A stretch of 50,424 nucleotides of DNA from a virus. The stretch lies in the IMG/VR virus record IMGVR_UViG_3300045971_000210, positions 1 to 50,424 of that record; one strand, 5' to 3'. The notes below the pieces were generated by a model, which was not told where the DNA came from, did not search any database, and saw only the letters and a list, made by a program, of their open reading frames with translations. Both the position numbers and the translations under genes were made by a program. Below, one piece after another: positions 42,287 to 49,724 of the stretch (its first letter is position 1; each line of letters opens with the position of its first letter).

Positions 42287-43354
42287 ATGACAAAAGCTTT
42301 TGACATTTCTAAATTTAGAAAAAGCATTACAAAGTCCATTGAGGGACTTGGTATCGGTTTCAATGACCCAACAGATTGGGTATCTACTGGAAACTATACT
42401 TTGAACTATCTTATTAGTTCAGATTTTAACCGTGGCATCCCACTTGGCAAGGTAACAGTGTTTGCTGGTGAGTCAGGTGCAGGCAAGTCCTACATTTGCT
42501 CAGGCAACATTATTAAAAATGCGCAGGATCAAGGCATCTTCCCAATCTTGATTGACACTGAAAACGCACTCGATGAAAAGTGGCTAATTGATCTTGGTGT
42601 TGACACTGATCCTAGCAAGTTGCTTAAACTTAGCCTATGTATGATCGACGACGTAGCAAAAACTATTTCAGAGTTCATGAAAGAATACAAAGTGATGGAC
42701 GAGGGTACTCGACCAAAGATTTTGTTTGTTGTTGACAGTTTAGGCATGCTGCTTACTCCAACTGACGTTAACCAGTTTGAAGCTGGCGAAATGAAAGGTG
42801 ATTTGGGTCGTAAACCTAAAGCACTAACCAGCCTTGTGCGTAACTGTGTAAACATGTTTGGCTCCTACAATGTGGGCATGGTGTGTACTAACCACACTTA
42901 CGCTAGCCAAGATATGTTTGACCCAGACGACAAGATTAGCGGCGGGCAAGGATTTATTTACGCATCATCCATTGTGGTTGCTATGCGTAAGTTGAAACTG
43001 AAAACTGATGCTGACGGCAACAAGACTAAAACAGTAAATGGCATTCGCGCAGCATGTAAAGTTATGAAAACACGCTACTCTAAGCCCTTTGAAACTGTAC
43101 AGGTTGAAATCCCGTATGACACTGGTATGAGCCCATACTCAGGCTTGACTGACTTGTTCGAAGAACGTAACTTGCTGAAGAAAGAAGGCAACAGTTTGGT
43201 GTATACGTGCGCTGACGGCAAAATAATCAAACAGTTCCGCAAAGCATGGGATAGAAATGATAACGGATCACTAGATACAGTGATGGCTGAAGTGATGGCA
43301 AACCCAACTAGTTTTACTACTGTTTCAGAAGCAGAAACTGAAGTTGCGGAATAA
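42287..43354 (+). CDS. uvsX: RecA-like recombinase UvsX
   Basis: 355 residues, T4 UvsX 391. Walker A GESGAGKS at residues 61-68, Walker B KILFVVDSLGML, then PTDVNQFEAGEMKGDLGRKP (L1-like region), NVGMVCTNHTYASQDMF and DKISGGQGFIYASSIVVAMR (L2-like). These make the ATP-dependent strand-exchange filament acting with gp32 and UvsY in recombination-dependent replication. It follows the radical SAM gene by 27 bases and precedes a small acidic gene by 21. Confidence 0.93.
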   Translation: MTKAFDISKFRKSITKSIEGLGIGFNDPTDWVSTGNYTLNYLISSDFNRGIPLGKVTVFAGESGAGKSYICSGNIIKNAQDQGIFPILIDTENALDEKWLIDLGVDTDPSKLLKLSLCMIDDVAKTISEFMKEYKVMDEGTRPKILFVVDSLGMLLTPTDVNQFEAGEMKGDLGRKPKALTSLVRNCVNMFGSYNVGMVCTNHTYASQDMFDPDDKISGGQGFIYASSIVVAMRKLKLKTDADGNKTKTVNGIRAACKVMKTRYSKPFETVQVEIPYDTGMSPYSGLTDLFEERNLLKKEGNSLVYTCADGKIIKQFRKAWDRNDNGSLDTVMAEVMANPTSFTTVSEAETEVAE

Positions 43355-43357
43355 ATA
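43350..43357 (+). promoter_or_regulatory. Late promoter motif AATAAATA after uvsX
   Basis: AATAAATA overlaps the uvsX stop, 19 bases before the next ATG; ATGGAGAC is the ribosome site. Confidence 0.45.
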
Positions 43358-43375
43358 ACGCAATGGAGACATATT

Positions 43376-43609
43376 ATGATTGACGTAGACTTATTAGGTG
43401 AAGCATACACCACATTAAAACAATACATACACGCTAAGGACAGGCAGGAAGCTGCTGACGCACTGATGGGACTTTTGGTTGACTCGTTAACTGATGAGGA
43501 ACTAAAGGAATTTTCAGGCATTGACTCTAAGTTAGCTAAAGCATACAAAGAATATGCTGTTGATGAGGACGAGGAAGAAGACGATTACAACGCTGACCAC
43601 GACGAATAG
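43376..43609 (+). CDS. Small acidic protein beside uvsX
   Basis: 77 residues: LLGEAYTTLKQYIHAKDRQE, AADALMGLLVDSLTDEELKE, FSGIDSKLAKAYKEYA and an acidic tail (DEDEEEDDYNADHDE). A protein of this size and pattern sits next to uvsX in many aquatic T4-like phages; function unknown, but the helical and acidic character suggests a protein-interaction partner of the recombination set. It ends one base before the following HNH gene. Confidence 0.65.
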   Translation: MIDVDLLGEAYTTLKQYIHAKDRQEAADALMGLLVDSLTDEELKEFSGIDSKLAKAYKEYAVDEDEEEDDYNADHDE

Positions 43610-43610
43610 T

Positions 43611-44123
43611 ATGCGTAGTTTAGAAATGAAGTTTTGCAGGCATTGCAACACAGAAAAATCTGTTGCGGAATTTTATGCACGTAGCGGGTTTCAGTGTAAG
43701 GAATGTAAGAAATTGGCAACACGCAACAGATATTTGGCGGACCCAGCTAAGAAAAGAGCAGTAAATGAAAAATGGAAAGTTGCAAACAAAGAACGTAATA
43801 GAGCAACAATGCGAGTTCATGACTTAAAAAGGTATGCAGATGACCCAGCCAAGACACATGAGCGTAATAGAAGAAGGCAATGTGAAAAAGTAAATGCAAC
43901 TCCAAAATGGGTAAATTCAGAGTTTGAGAAATTTTTTCTTAAAGAAATATATGCGTTGGCGACGTTGCGATCTAAACTTACTGGTGTTAACCATCACGTT
44001 GATCACAACGTACCACTCACGTCAACAAGAGTGCAAGGATTTCATTGCTCGTCTAATTTGCAAATATTAGAAGCTCATCAAAATTATGCAAAAGGTAACA
44101 GACAATGGCCAGATATGTGGTAA
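43611..44123 (+). CDS. HNH-type endonuclease
   Basis: 170 residues from ATG 43611, one base after the preceding stop (an upstream in-frame start would overlap by 56 bases). The N-terminus has CRHCNTEKSVAEFY and FQCKECKKLATRNRYLAD, a CxxC zinc pair. The C-terminal nuclease core reads VDHNVPLTSTRVQGFHCSSN followed by LQILEAHQNYAKGNRQ: His-Asn-His-like site of phage HNH endonucleases. It separates uvsX from the uvsY-like gene. Confidence 0.75.
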   Translation: MRSLEMKFCRHCNTEKSVAEFYARSGFQCKECKKLATRNRYLADPAKKRAVNEKWKVANKERNRATMRVHDLKRYADDPAKTHERNRRRQCEKVNATPKWVNSEFEKFFLKEIYALATLRSKLTGVNHHVDHNVPLTSTRVQGFHCSSNLQILEAHQNYAKGNRQWPDMW

Positions 44124-44142
44124 CAAATAGTAGGGGGTTGAT

Positions 44143-44598
44143 TTGACCTGGTATGCAACGGTTACCTCTGACATCAGTAAGATACCGGAGTTTACTGATT
44201 ATTTTGACAACGAGCTCGCAAATGCCAAGCGTGATGTAATCATCCATGGCAACGTTGAGAAAAGCATAGCAGCACTGCCCGGCATTATCGAGTATCGATA
44301 CAACCAGCTTCAAGAAATTGAAGCTGTTCTTCGTTACTTAGAGCTACAGCTACGCAAGCTACGGCGCAAGCACTTCCAAAAGTATATGGAAGCATACAAC
44401 CGTGTGCTAACGTCCCGTGATGCTGAAAAGTACACAGAGGGCGAGGAAGAAGTGGTAGACTTTGAGGTCATCATTAACGACATAGCACTGATCCGCAATA
44501 AATGGCTAGGCATATTGAAGGGTCTAGAAAGCAAGAACTTTATGCTTGGCCACCTGATTCGGTTGAAATGTGCTGGGATGGAAGATTATCATGTTTAA
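44143..44598 (+). CDS. uvsY: UvsY-like recombination mediator
   Basis: 151 residues from a TTG start at 44143; TAGGGGG lies 5 bases upstream and no ATG fits better. Helical: PEFTDYFDNELANAKRDVII, LPGIIEYRYNQLQEIEAVLR, LELQLRKLRRKHFQKYMEAY, RDAEKYTEGEEEVVDFEVII and a LLGHLIRLKCAGMED end, matching the UvsY pattern of aquatic T4-like phages (YME.Y...R.A.KY..GE). T4 UvsY is 137 residues and loads UvsX on gp32-coated DNA. Low sequence identity to T4 keeps certainty moderate; gene neighbourhood supports it. Its end overlaps the convergent GIY-YIG gene by 59 bases. Confidence 0.65.
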   Translation: MTWYATVTSDISKIPEFTDYFDNELANAKRDVIIHGNVEKSIAALPGIIEYRYNQLQEIEAVLRYLELQLRKLRRKHFQKYMEAYNRVLTSRDAEKYTEGEEEVVDFEVIINDIALIRNKWLGILKGLESKNFMLGHLIRLKCAGMEDYHV

Positions 44599-45313
44599 GC
44601 TTACATTTATCTCCGTGATATCTTGTATAGTTGGCCTTATCTAAGTTTTTGCCGCAATGTATACAAGTAATGCGGTTATTGAGTCTATTATCTTTCTGCT
44701 TCTTTTTCAGATGAGCTATAGTTTCGCCACTATGCTTTTGGTTAAAAAATCCATTGTCGGCTCCACAGTTACCGTATTTTTCCTTTCGCTCGTCAGAGCT
44801 GAGCGAAGCATTTATCTCGACAAGTGTTGCTGATATTTTACTAGACATATCGCGTAATATGGCAGAATTTTCTTTGGTGAGTCCTTTATTCCAAGTTGGC
44901 CCAAAAGATCGCCCTGTTCTTGATTTGCTAATTTTGTTTGAAATTTCCTGGGCTCGCTCTGTGCCAAATTGCTGTTCAAAGGTTACTCCTTTTTTTCGAA
45001 GACTACTTATTTTTCTAGCTTCAGGAGTTCTACTATAGTTCAAATCACCAGAAGCAAAGCCGCACGATCGGTTGTTGTAATTCATATTATTGGGTGTGCC
45101 TATTACTTCTGAAATATATTTTTCTTCCAGTATGAGCAATTCTTCAAATGAATTAGCAAAAATTAAAATATCTCTTCGTAGTTGAGATTTATCTTTGATA
45201 GATGAAATCCATTTGCCAGATCCTAAATATCCGTCGTTTATATTAGTAGTTGAATGCCTTCCCCTATAAAATTTACCACTCGGTGATGTGGTTTGATATA
45301 TAAAATGTTTCAT
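44540..45313 (-). CDS. GIY-YIG homing endonuclease
   Basis: 257 residues. Start FIYQTTSPSGKFYRGRHSTT is a GIY-YIG variant (IYQT..FYRG, Arg and His downstream), with NDGYLGSGKWISSIKDKSQL as the following conserved segment and a LLILEEKYISEV Glu region. NUMOD3-type helices follow (KISSLRKKGVTFEQQFGTER, ISNKISKSRTGRSFGPTWNK). The C-terminal finger CIHCGKNLDKANYTRYHGDK plus Cys is related to the fingers of the 39380 and 47628 genes. CATAAATA lies 4 bases before its ATG on the minus strand. Tail-to-tail with uvsY. Confidence 0.85.
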   Translation of the reverse strand: MKHFIYQTTSPSGKFYRGRHSTTNINDGYLGSGKWISSIKDKSQLRRDILIFANSFEELLILEEKYISEVIGTPNNMNYNNRSCGFASGDLNYSRTPEARKISSLRKKGVTFEQQFGTERAQEISNKISKSRTGRSFGPTWNKGLTKENSAILRDMSSKISATLVEINASLSSDERKEKYGNCGADNGFFNQKHSGETIAHLKKKQKDNRLNNRITCIHCGKNLDKANYTRYHGDKCKLKHDNLPSQHISTESGGQA

Positions 45314-45317
45314 ATGT

Positions 45318-45325
45318 TATTTATG
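45318..45325 (-). promoter_or_regulatory. Late promoter CATAAATA four bases before GIY-YIG ATG (leftward)
   Basis: Plus strand TATTTATG; on the minus strand CATAAATA-ACAT-ATG without Shine-Dalgarno. It faces the rightward promoter at 45371, so the two late promoters are divergent. Confidence 0.6.
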
Positions 45326-45370
45326 CGAACTGCTGGTATGGACAATATTTACTGGAAGATGTGACATTGT

Positions 45371-45378
45371 GATAAATA
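45371..45378 (+). promoter_or_regulatory. Late promoter GATAAATA four bases before ATG
   Basis: GATAAATA-CACT-ATG; the nearest purine-rich stretch (GGAAG) is about 25 bases upstream, so no Shine-Dalgarno is present in the predicted transcript. Confidence 0.6.
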
Positions 45379-45382
45379 CACT

Positions 45383-46879
45383 ATGCGTGACTTATTAAAC
45401 AAACTAGACCTCTTAGAGGCAACATTAACTCCTTCACAGATCACTAAGTATCCTGAGCGTATAGCTGCCTTTTTGGCACACATTCGCGCTGGTGGATTAT
45501 TTTATGTTGATGCTGACGGAACTGAGGTTATCCTCGATCCGTCCGAAGCAGATCGATTTGAAGATATGATTGCTAGTAAAACTTTTACTGGTCGAGTCAT
45601 GGGTAAAGACCTTAAAGGTAATGAGTGGGCTCTTAGTAGTTTTGCTAAAACGTCAGAGTTTGGCGGGGCATCAGCAAAGCCAGGGGCTGGCGATGACACT
45701 AGTGATTTAAACAAAGAAGGTGTGTTAGTTAAACCCGGGCAAATCGGTATCACTGACAAGTTTATACCAGCGTCTACACTTGCTGACGAGATTACGGGCA
45801 ACACTGTGTTAAACAGTACAGCATATGGTAAGGCAGTCATTGATATAGCTCGCGCACTTGACAATGGTATGACTCCAACGCTTCCACAAGAGTTTATAAA
45901 AAACACGCAGATTAAAAAAGCTATCGTTGATTACGCTGGGGAATATCTAGGTGTGCTTGCGTTAGTAAATGGTCGGTCTAAGTTTAAAAATATATCTGGG
46001 TTCTTAGATTGGCTCGGTGGGGACTTGAGTAAACTTGTATTGAATTTTCCGGGAGCATCGAATAACCCATTAGCAGACAGTTTCGCCGCTATTGTGAACC
46101 CAACTACCGACAGACAAGTTAACATATCTAGCAAAGGGTCTGGGGGCGGCGCCGCCCCAAGTATGGGCAGTCTAGTGATTCCTGAATCACTGCGTAAAAA
46201 GAAAGCAAGCAAAACAGCAGTAGATTTGATTGATTTGTGCCAAAATAAGAGCTTGCCAGCACCACAATCAATTAGCCAAGTTTTTCAGGCTATGAACTTG
46301 TTTTATGAACGTATTCCAGAAAAAATACCTAAAAAGTTCCACAAGTTTTTACCATGGTCATTGTCTATTATTAACGAAGTTAATGACAGTTTAAAAAATG
46401 GCACGCCAATGCCTAAGTACGCAGAGTTGTTTGTTGGCGTAAAGAGTCGCGGCGAAGATGGCGGTAAAATAACGTATGTGACAAAACTTGTCGTTATGGA
46501 GATTGTCAATAGCGGAGCATTACCTGAATTTCAGGCTGCTATCTTGGAGATTCTTGGCTACAACTTTATTCAGCAATACACAGATATTGAAAATAAATCT
46601 GGAGCAATGACGTTCACGACACAATGGCCAGCCCAACTTGATGGAGTAGTAACGTTAGAGACCAAGTCTGGTGCTACAGATCCAACAAAGGGCGGGTTTA
46701 GTTTTAAACTTAAACCAGCAGGGTCAAAGGCTGATGATATTCCTGAGCCTACTGCTGATGAAGTTCAAAAGGATACAGTAGCAAAAGTATCAAACGTTAC
46801 TAACGCACACGTAAACATTCGTCCACCTGGCACACCACAACGAGAGAAGAAAATTTCTTCACCACGAGAAAAACGTTAA
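45383..46879 (+). CDS. Conserved phage protein with LLEA leader and ISSKGSGGGAAPS motif
   Basis: 498 residues. The opening MRDLLNKLDLLEATLTPSQI contains L-L-E-A, resembling prohead-protease sites. An early part has YVDADGTEVILDPSEADRFE and FTGRVMGKDLKGNEWALSSF. The middle has a VNISSKGSGGGAAPSMGSL motif seen in a family widespread in aquatic T4-like phages; it has been suggestive of a nuclease-like fold, but I do not see a complete catalytic site. C-terminal part GYNFIQQYTDIENKSGAMTF followed by TTQWPAQLDGVVTLETKS. Function unknown. It ends in TAATG with the methyltransferase gene. Confidence 0.55.
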   Translation: MRDLLNKLDLLEATLTPSQITKYPERIAAFLAHIRAGGLFYVDADGTEVILDPSEADRFEDMIASKTFTGRVMGKDLKGNEWALSSFAKTSEFGGASAKPGAGDDTSDLNKEGVLVKPGQIGITDKFIPASTLADEITGNTVLNSTAYGKAVIDIARALDNGMTPTLPQEFIKNTQIKKAIVDYAGEYLGVLALVNGRSKFKNISGFLDWLGGDLSKLVLNFPGASNNPLADSFAAIVNPTTDRQVNISSKGSGGGAAPSMGSLVIPESLRKKKASKTAVDLIDLCQNKSLPAPQSISQVFQAMNLFYERIPEKIPKKFHKFLPWSLSIINEVNDSLKNGTPMPKYAELFVGVKSRGEDGGKITYVTKLVVMEIVNSGALPEFQAAILEILGYNFIQQYTDIENKSGAMTFTTQWPAQLDGVVTLETKSGATDPTKGGFSFKLKPAGSKADDIPEPTADEVQKDTVAKVSNVTNAHVNIRPPGTPQREKKISSPREKR

Positions 46880-47631
46880 TGGCAGATAACTTTAAAGACG
46901 TCTACGCGAGTCACGATCACTCGCTTAGAGTGTTAGAGATTTTGGGTGGCTACGATAGTTTTATGGATAGCTTAACTACAGTCGTAGACATGGGCGCAGG
47001 CTCTGGCTTAGACATAAACTGGTGGGCAACAGCGGAGTCGTGGGACGGTGAGGAGCACAGGCCTTATAACTTTGACTGCTATGCGGTGGACAAAAACGTT
47101 ACAGAGTTAACAGACTTACCTAAAAACGTTACTGTCATTGAAGCAGATTTTGAAAAGTTTTCAATGCGTAAGAAGATAGACTTGCTATGGTGCCACGACA
47201 CTTTCCAGTTCGCATTAAACCCGTTGGAAACATTGCGGTCATGGAATCAGCAAATGTCTGTAAACGGCATGCTTGTTCTTATCCTACCACAAACATCAAG
47301 CTATCAATACAATCGCTTCGTTAACCGCGTCTATGATGGTTGCTACTATAACTATAACGTGTGTAACTTGCTTTACATGTTGGCGTTAAATGGGTTTGAC
47401 TGTAAAGACTCATACATGTACAAGGCACCAAACGATCCATGGATTCACCTAGCAGTGTACAAGTCAGGAATACCTCCAATGGACCCAGGTACTACACGCT
47501 GGTACGATTTAGCAGACAAGGGCTTACTACATGACTCTATTGCTGGGTCAGTAAACAAGTATGGATACTTGAGGCAAGAGGATATTATTTTGCCCTGGCT
47601 CGACAAATCGTTTTATTTTGTCAAGGATTAA
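46879..47631 (+). CDS. SAM-dependent methyltransferase
   Basis: 250 residues. Class I motif I VVDMGAGSGLDINWWA at residues 35-50, acidic motif II (YAVDKN), motif with EADFEKF, and IDLLWCHDTFQFALNPLETL then SVNGMLVLILPQTSSYQYNR. Such enzymes transfer a methyl group from S-adenosylmethionine; the target (small molecule, RNA, protein or lipid) is not readable. Start in TAATG overlap with the preceding gene, so translation is coupled. 3' end overlaps the convergent GIY-YIG gene by 4 bases. Confidence 0.78.
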   Translation: MADNFKDVYASHDHSLRVLEILGGYDSFMDSLTTVVDMGAGSGLDINWWATAESWDGEEHRPYNFDCYAVDKNVTELTDLPKNVTVIEADFEKFSMRKKIDLLWCHDTFQFALNPLETLRSWNQQMSVNGMLVLILPQTSSYQYNRFVNRVYDGCYYNYNVCNLLYMLALNGFDCKDSYMYKAPNDPWIHLAVYKSGIPPMDPGTTRWYDLADKGLLHDSIAGSVNKYGYLRQEDIILPWLDKSFYFVKD

Positions 47632-48212
47632 TGTTTGCAATTAGCGCCGTGGTGCTTAGTATAGTTGCCAATGTTAGTGACAGTTTTACAAGTTAAGCAT
47701 GACGCCTTTATGACATGATACGTTTTCTTGACTCCCTCGGATATACGACGTTTAGTCTCATCTGACAGGCTCTGCCCAAAATTTTTATGGTTACTTCCAG
47801 CGTGAGCAGCCGATAGATTGTTACGGTGTTCTTTTGAAAACGGTCCTTTTGCCCTACCGGTATGTGCCTTAGACATTGCAGCCCTAGTCTTCTCACTGTG
47901 GGTCATGCCTGACACGCCAGTGCCCCCGTCAGTTCTGTTTTGTAAAATGCCAGTTTTGTTATTTTTGCGACCATACCACCTAATCATGCGGCGCTCAAGA
48001 GCAAGAGCACCGATCTCTGACAAATTTTGTTCGAGTATTACTATTTTAGAAAAGTCTCGTGGGGTAGATATGCTGCATCCGTTTTTATGATGTTGAACAA
48101 ATGCTCGCGTACCAATACCTTTGCCTATATAATATGGAGTTGAATTTGATTTACGTATATATGCGTAAACATAAAATCCCTGTGGCGGATTTGTTCTGGA
48201 ATAAATATTCAT
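47628..48212 (-). CDS. GIY-YIG homing endonuclease
   Basis: 194 residues. GIY-YIG core FYVYAYIRKSNSTPYYIGKG, then LALERRMIRWYGRKNNKTGI, an Arg/Glu-rich catalytic region with LxNRTDGGTG. NUMOD3-type segments follow (GVSGMTHSEKTRAAMSKAHT, GPFSKEHRNNLSAAHAGSNH, DETKRRISEGVKKTYH). A C-terminal finger CLTCKTVTNIGNYTKHHGAN plus Cys is a diverged form of that in the 44540 gene. Leftward from its own late promoter and conserved leader (copy C). Confidence 0.87.
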   Translation of the reverse strand: MNIYSRTNPPQGFYVYAYIRKSNSTPYYIGKGIGTRAFVQHHKNGCSISTPRDFSKIVILEQNLSEIGALALERRMIRWYGRKNNKTGILQNRTDGGTGVSGMTHSEKTRAAMSKAHTGRAKGPFSKEHRNNLSAAHAGSNHKNFGQSLSDETKRRISEGVKKTYHVIKASCLTCKTVTNIGNYTKHHGANCKH

Positions 48213-48273
48213 GCTGATTGCTCCTTGAAAGCGTTAGGGTAGTCGGGGATTGCCGTCCCGCGGGCTACACCTT
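48213..48273 (-). promoter_or_regulatory. Conserved hairpin leader of GIY-YIG gene (copy C)
   Basis: On the minus strand: GGTGTAG, hairpin (plus-strand 48239-48244 with 48263-48268, inner GGGA/TCCC), CCCTAACG, and CAAGGAGCAATCAGC before ATG. Outer stem GTAG/CTAC and Shine-Dalgarno/start context match copies A and B while the inner bases differ. Confidence 0.75.
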
Positions 48274-48281
48274 TATTTATC
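48274..48281 (-). promoter_or_regulatory. Late promoter GATAAATA (leftward) for leader copy C
   Basis: Plus strand TATTTATC. On the minus strand GATAAATAAAGGTGTAG, the same as in copy B. Confidence 0.65.
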
Positions 48282-48423
48282 TGTTTTATGCGGGCAAATA
48301 TAAAATAGCCAAAACACTTGCAAGCACTGTGCAAAAAGTGCACAATACACATCATGAACAAAATTGGCTTTGTTGTAGAAAAACAACACACATAGATTTT
48401 GGCAAAATAAATCACAAAAATAG

Positions 48424-48451
48424 TAGACAAAGCAGAAAACTGTGTTATACT
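48424..48451 (+). promoter_or_regulatory. Sigma70-type promoter with adjoining late motif
   Basis: TAGACA (48424-48429), 16-base spacer, TATACT (48446-48451), directly followed by the late motif CATAAATA (48455-48462). It heads the tRNA/ncRNA region. Confidence 0.55.
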
Positions 48452-48514
48452 AGGCATAAATAAAGTTACAGCGCAAATATTTTTGCACTTTGGCTAAATA
48501 AAAGAAGATAGTTG

Positions 48515-48543
48515 TTGACAGCAGGCATAAATAATGTTATACT
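48515..48543 (+). promoter_or_regulatory. Sigma70 promoter with late motif in the spacer
   Basis: TTGACA (48515-48520), 17-base spacer, TATACT (48538-48543). The late octamer CATAAATA (48526-48533) lies inside the spacer, so early and late polymerase forms would compete for this site. Downstream are small ORFs and the tRNA array. Confidence 0.75.
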
Positions 48544-48604
48544 TGCTTCATAAACTAGCAAGTAAGTTAGTAAATTTTTAGAAAGTAATTAAAGAGTAAA
48601 CAAC

Positions 48605-48766
48605 ATGAGATCCGCGATACAAACGTTAACACATACAATTAGTCCTATGCCGTTGTGGCTCCAGACTAGTGTGGCAGCGGCTGAGTCGTTTATTGGGACA
48701 CCACGTTGCGGCTCAAATTATGAAGATAAATCGACAGGGTTCAGAGAAGGAAGCGGTATAGCGTAA
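48605..48766 (+). CDS. Small ORF (53 aa) under the sigma70 promoter
   Basis: ATG 48605, stop at 48766. Peptide starts MRSAIQTLTHTISPMPLWLQ and ends TGFREGSGIA; not a known family. The leader AAAGAGTAAACAAC gives a weak ribosome site. It is followed by a clear terminator hairpin. Real translation is plausible but unproven. Confidence 0.4.
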   Translation: MRSAIQTLTHTISPMPLWLQTSVAAAESFIGTPRCGSNYEDKSTGFREGSGIA

Positions 48767-48791
48767 CAGCACATACAGCACACATTCAAAG

Positions 48792-48818
48792 AACCCTAGG
48801 ACTAAAAACCCTAGGGTT
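48792..48818 (+). terminator. Intrinsic terminator in the tRNA-leader region
   Basis: AACCCTAGG (48792-48800) pairs with CCTAGGGTT (48810-48818) around a 9-base loop, followed by TCGTATTTTAAG. Probably a partial terminator after the 53-residue ORF. Confidence 0.65.
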
Positions 48819-48840
48819 TCGTATTTTAAGAAAGAGTTTT

Positions 48841-48969
48841 ATGAAGCGCAATGCAGTTGCAAAAGATTTAAGGACACCGAAGTACCGTATGCGAGTAGTA
48901 TGCGGTAAAAAGGGCCGTGGAACTTGGCAACGCCATGCGAAGCATAAGGAAAAAGTTTTAATATCGTAG
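48841..48969 (+). CDS. Small basic phage protein (42 aa)
   Basis: ATG 48841, stop at 48969, weak AAAGAG ribosome site. Sequence KDLRTPKYRMRVVCGKKGRG then TWQRHAKHKE is very basic; small proteins with KYRMRVV...KKxxRxxKHK are common in T4-like and other phages, function unknown. Strong charge suggests nucleic-acid or ribosome contact. Confidence 0.7.
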   Translation: MKRNAVAKDLRTPKYRMRVVCGKKGRGTWQRHAKHKEKVLIS

Positions 48970-48999
48970 GGCTATATATTGCCCTAGAAAGGCAGTAAA

Positions 49000-49164
49000 A
49001 TAGCAGACGATAAAGAGAAAAGAGTTAAGCAGCAAGAAGAATGGAAAGCAAAGTTTACGCTGACAGAAGCAGACAAACAGAAATTGTTTGATGGCAAGTT
49101 AGCAAGAATGGCGCTATACAGACTTCCGCATAAGAAGGTTGTGAAACCCCGGTGCGGCTGCTAA
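49000..49164 (+). CDS. Small protein with apparent ATA start (54 aa)
   Basis: The frame IADDKEKRVKQQEEWKAKFT followed by LTEADKQKLFDGKLARMALY, then RLPHKKVVKPRCGC, reads as a coherent protein, stop at 49164. The frame is closed upstream by TAG at 48985, and the only candidate near the expected position is ATA at 49000, after AAAGGCAG as ribosome site. Either a rare AUA start, a mutated ATG, or not expressed. The next in-frame ATG (49108) would leave only the tail. Confidence 0.4.
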   Translation: MADDKEKRVKQQEEWKAKFTLTEADKQKLFDGKLARMALYRLPHKKVVKPRCGC

Positions 49165-49379
49165 CAGGTAAACAGTGTGAATATACAGGAAACGAGGTCC
49201 TGGCGGTGCACTTTAAACATGCCGCAAACGGGCGTATTAGGGGTATGAAATCCGTGGCGATAACGCGGAGAGTAAGAACTTAATATTGTAAAGCACGTTA
49301 AACGTAGCTGAGTTTTGATATCAGGGTTCCTACTGAGGGGACCACTGGCAAGGCCACCTAATATAGCATGTTTTACAAT
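49165..49379 (+). other. Non-coding stretch between small ORF and structured region
   Basis: No convincing gene. One hairpin TCCGTG/CGCGGA (49251-49256 with 49264-49269) around GCGATAA, which lacks the T33 needed for an anticodon arm. Stop codons in all frames. Confidence 0.5.
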
Positions 49380-49560
49380 ACGCATTGGCAACAGTGCGTT
49401 AAAGTAAGTCGTTTTACAGGAGGCGACGAGGCGGTGAACGATTCCGCCTAGACGGCAAAGTGGTGATAGGGGTGGTTCCCGTGTAACTACAATGCATGTG
49501 ACATCAGTCCTTCTAACCATTGGCTGCTAGTGTAAACCTAGCCGTCTCTTGTAAAACGAT
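49380..49560 (+). ncRNA. Candidate structured non-coding RNA
   Basis: Hairpin ACGCATTG/CAGTGCGT with GCAA loop at 49380-49399. Then TCGTTTTACA (49409-49418) is the perfect inverse of TGTAAAACGA (49550-49559). Inside are AGGCGG/CCGCCT (49429-49434 with 49444-49449) and AGACGGC/GCCGTCT (49450-49456 with 49541-49547). No open reading frame of quality. The nested pairing looks like a folded RNA; I match no known family. Confidence 0.4.
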
Positions 49561-49568
49561 TTTAAAAC

Positions 49569-49644
49569 GGGGGCAGTCAGTGGGCTGCGGATGGGCCTTG
49601 CAAGTCTGTCGACTAGAAGGGTTCGATTCCCTCGGCCTCCACCA
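49569..49644 (+). tRNA. tRNA-Ala (TGC), reduced D-arm, CCA encoded
   Basis: Acceptor GGGGGCA (49569-49575) pairs with GGCCTCC (49634-49640), including G3:U70, the main alanine identity pair; discriminator A and CCA follow. Anticodon loop CTTGCAA gives TGC. The anticodon stem extends to 7 bp (GATGGGC region with GTCTGTC). T-arm AGGG/CCCT with TTCGATT. Only 16 bases lie between acceptor and anticodon stem, so a normal D-arm cannot form. Total 76 nt. Confidence 0.6.
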
Positions 49645-49652
49645 TAGTTAAT

Positions 49653-49724
49653 GCGGGTTGTTTGTGGAATACGTTTTGCCTTCCAAGCAGAAAGATGCAG
49701 GTTCGAACCCTGTAGCCCGCTCCA
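49653..49724 (+). tRNA. tRNA-Gly (TCC), short D-arm
   Basis: Acceptor GCGGGTT/AGCCCGC, discriminator T, CCA encoded. Anticodon loop CTTCCAA (TCC) on stem TTTGC/GCAGA. T-stem GCAGG/CCTGT with TTCGAAC. The region between acceptor and anticodon stem is 15 bases, so the D-arm is reduced (about 3 bp, 5-base loop). Reads GGA/GGG codons. Confidence 0.82.

Noticed and set aside
49419-49644. tmRNA
   Set aside because: The 3' end looks tmRNA-like (G3:U70, CTCCACCA) and GGAGGC at 49419 could pair with it, but no tag reading frame ending in Leu-Ala-Ala, no tmRNA D-loop motif, and a closer 5' acceptor strand (49569) gives a tRNA-sized molecule.
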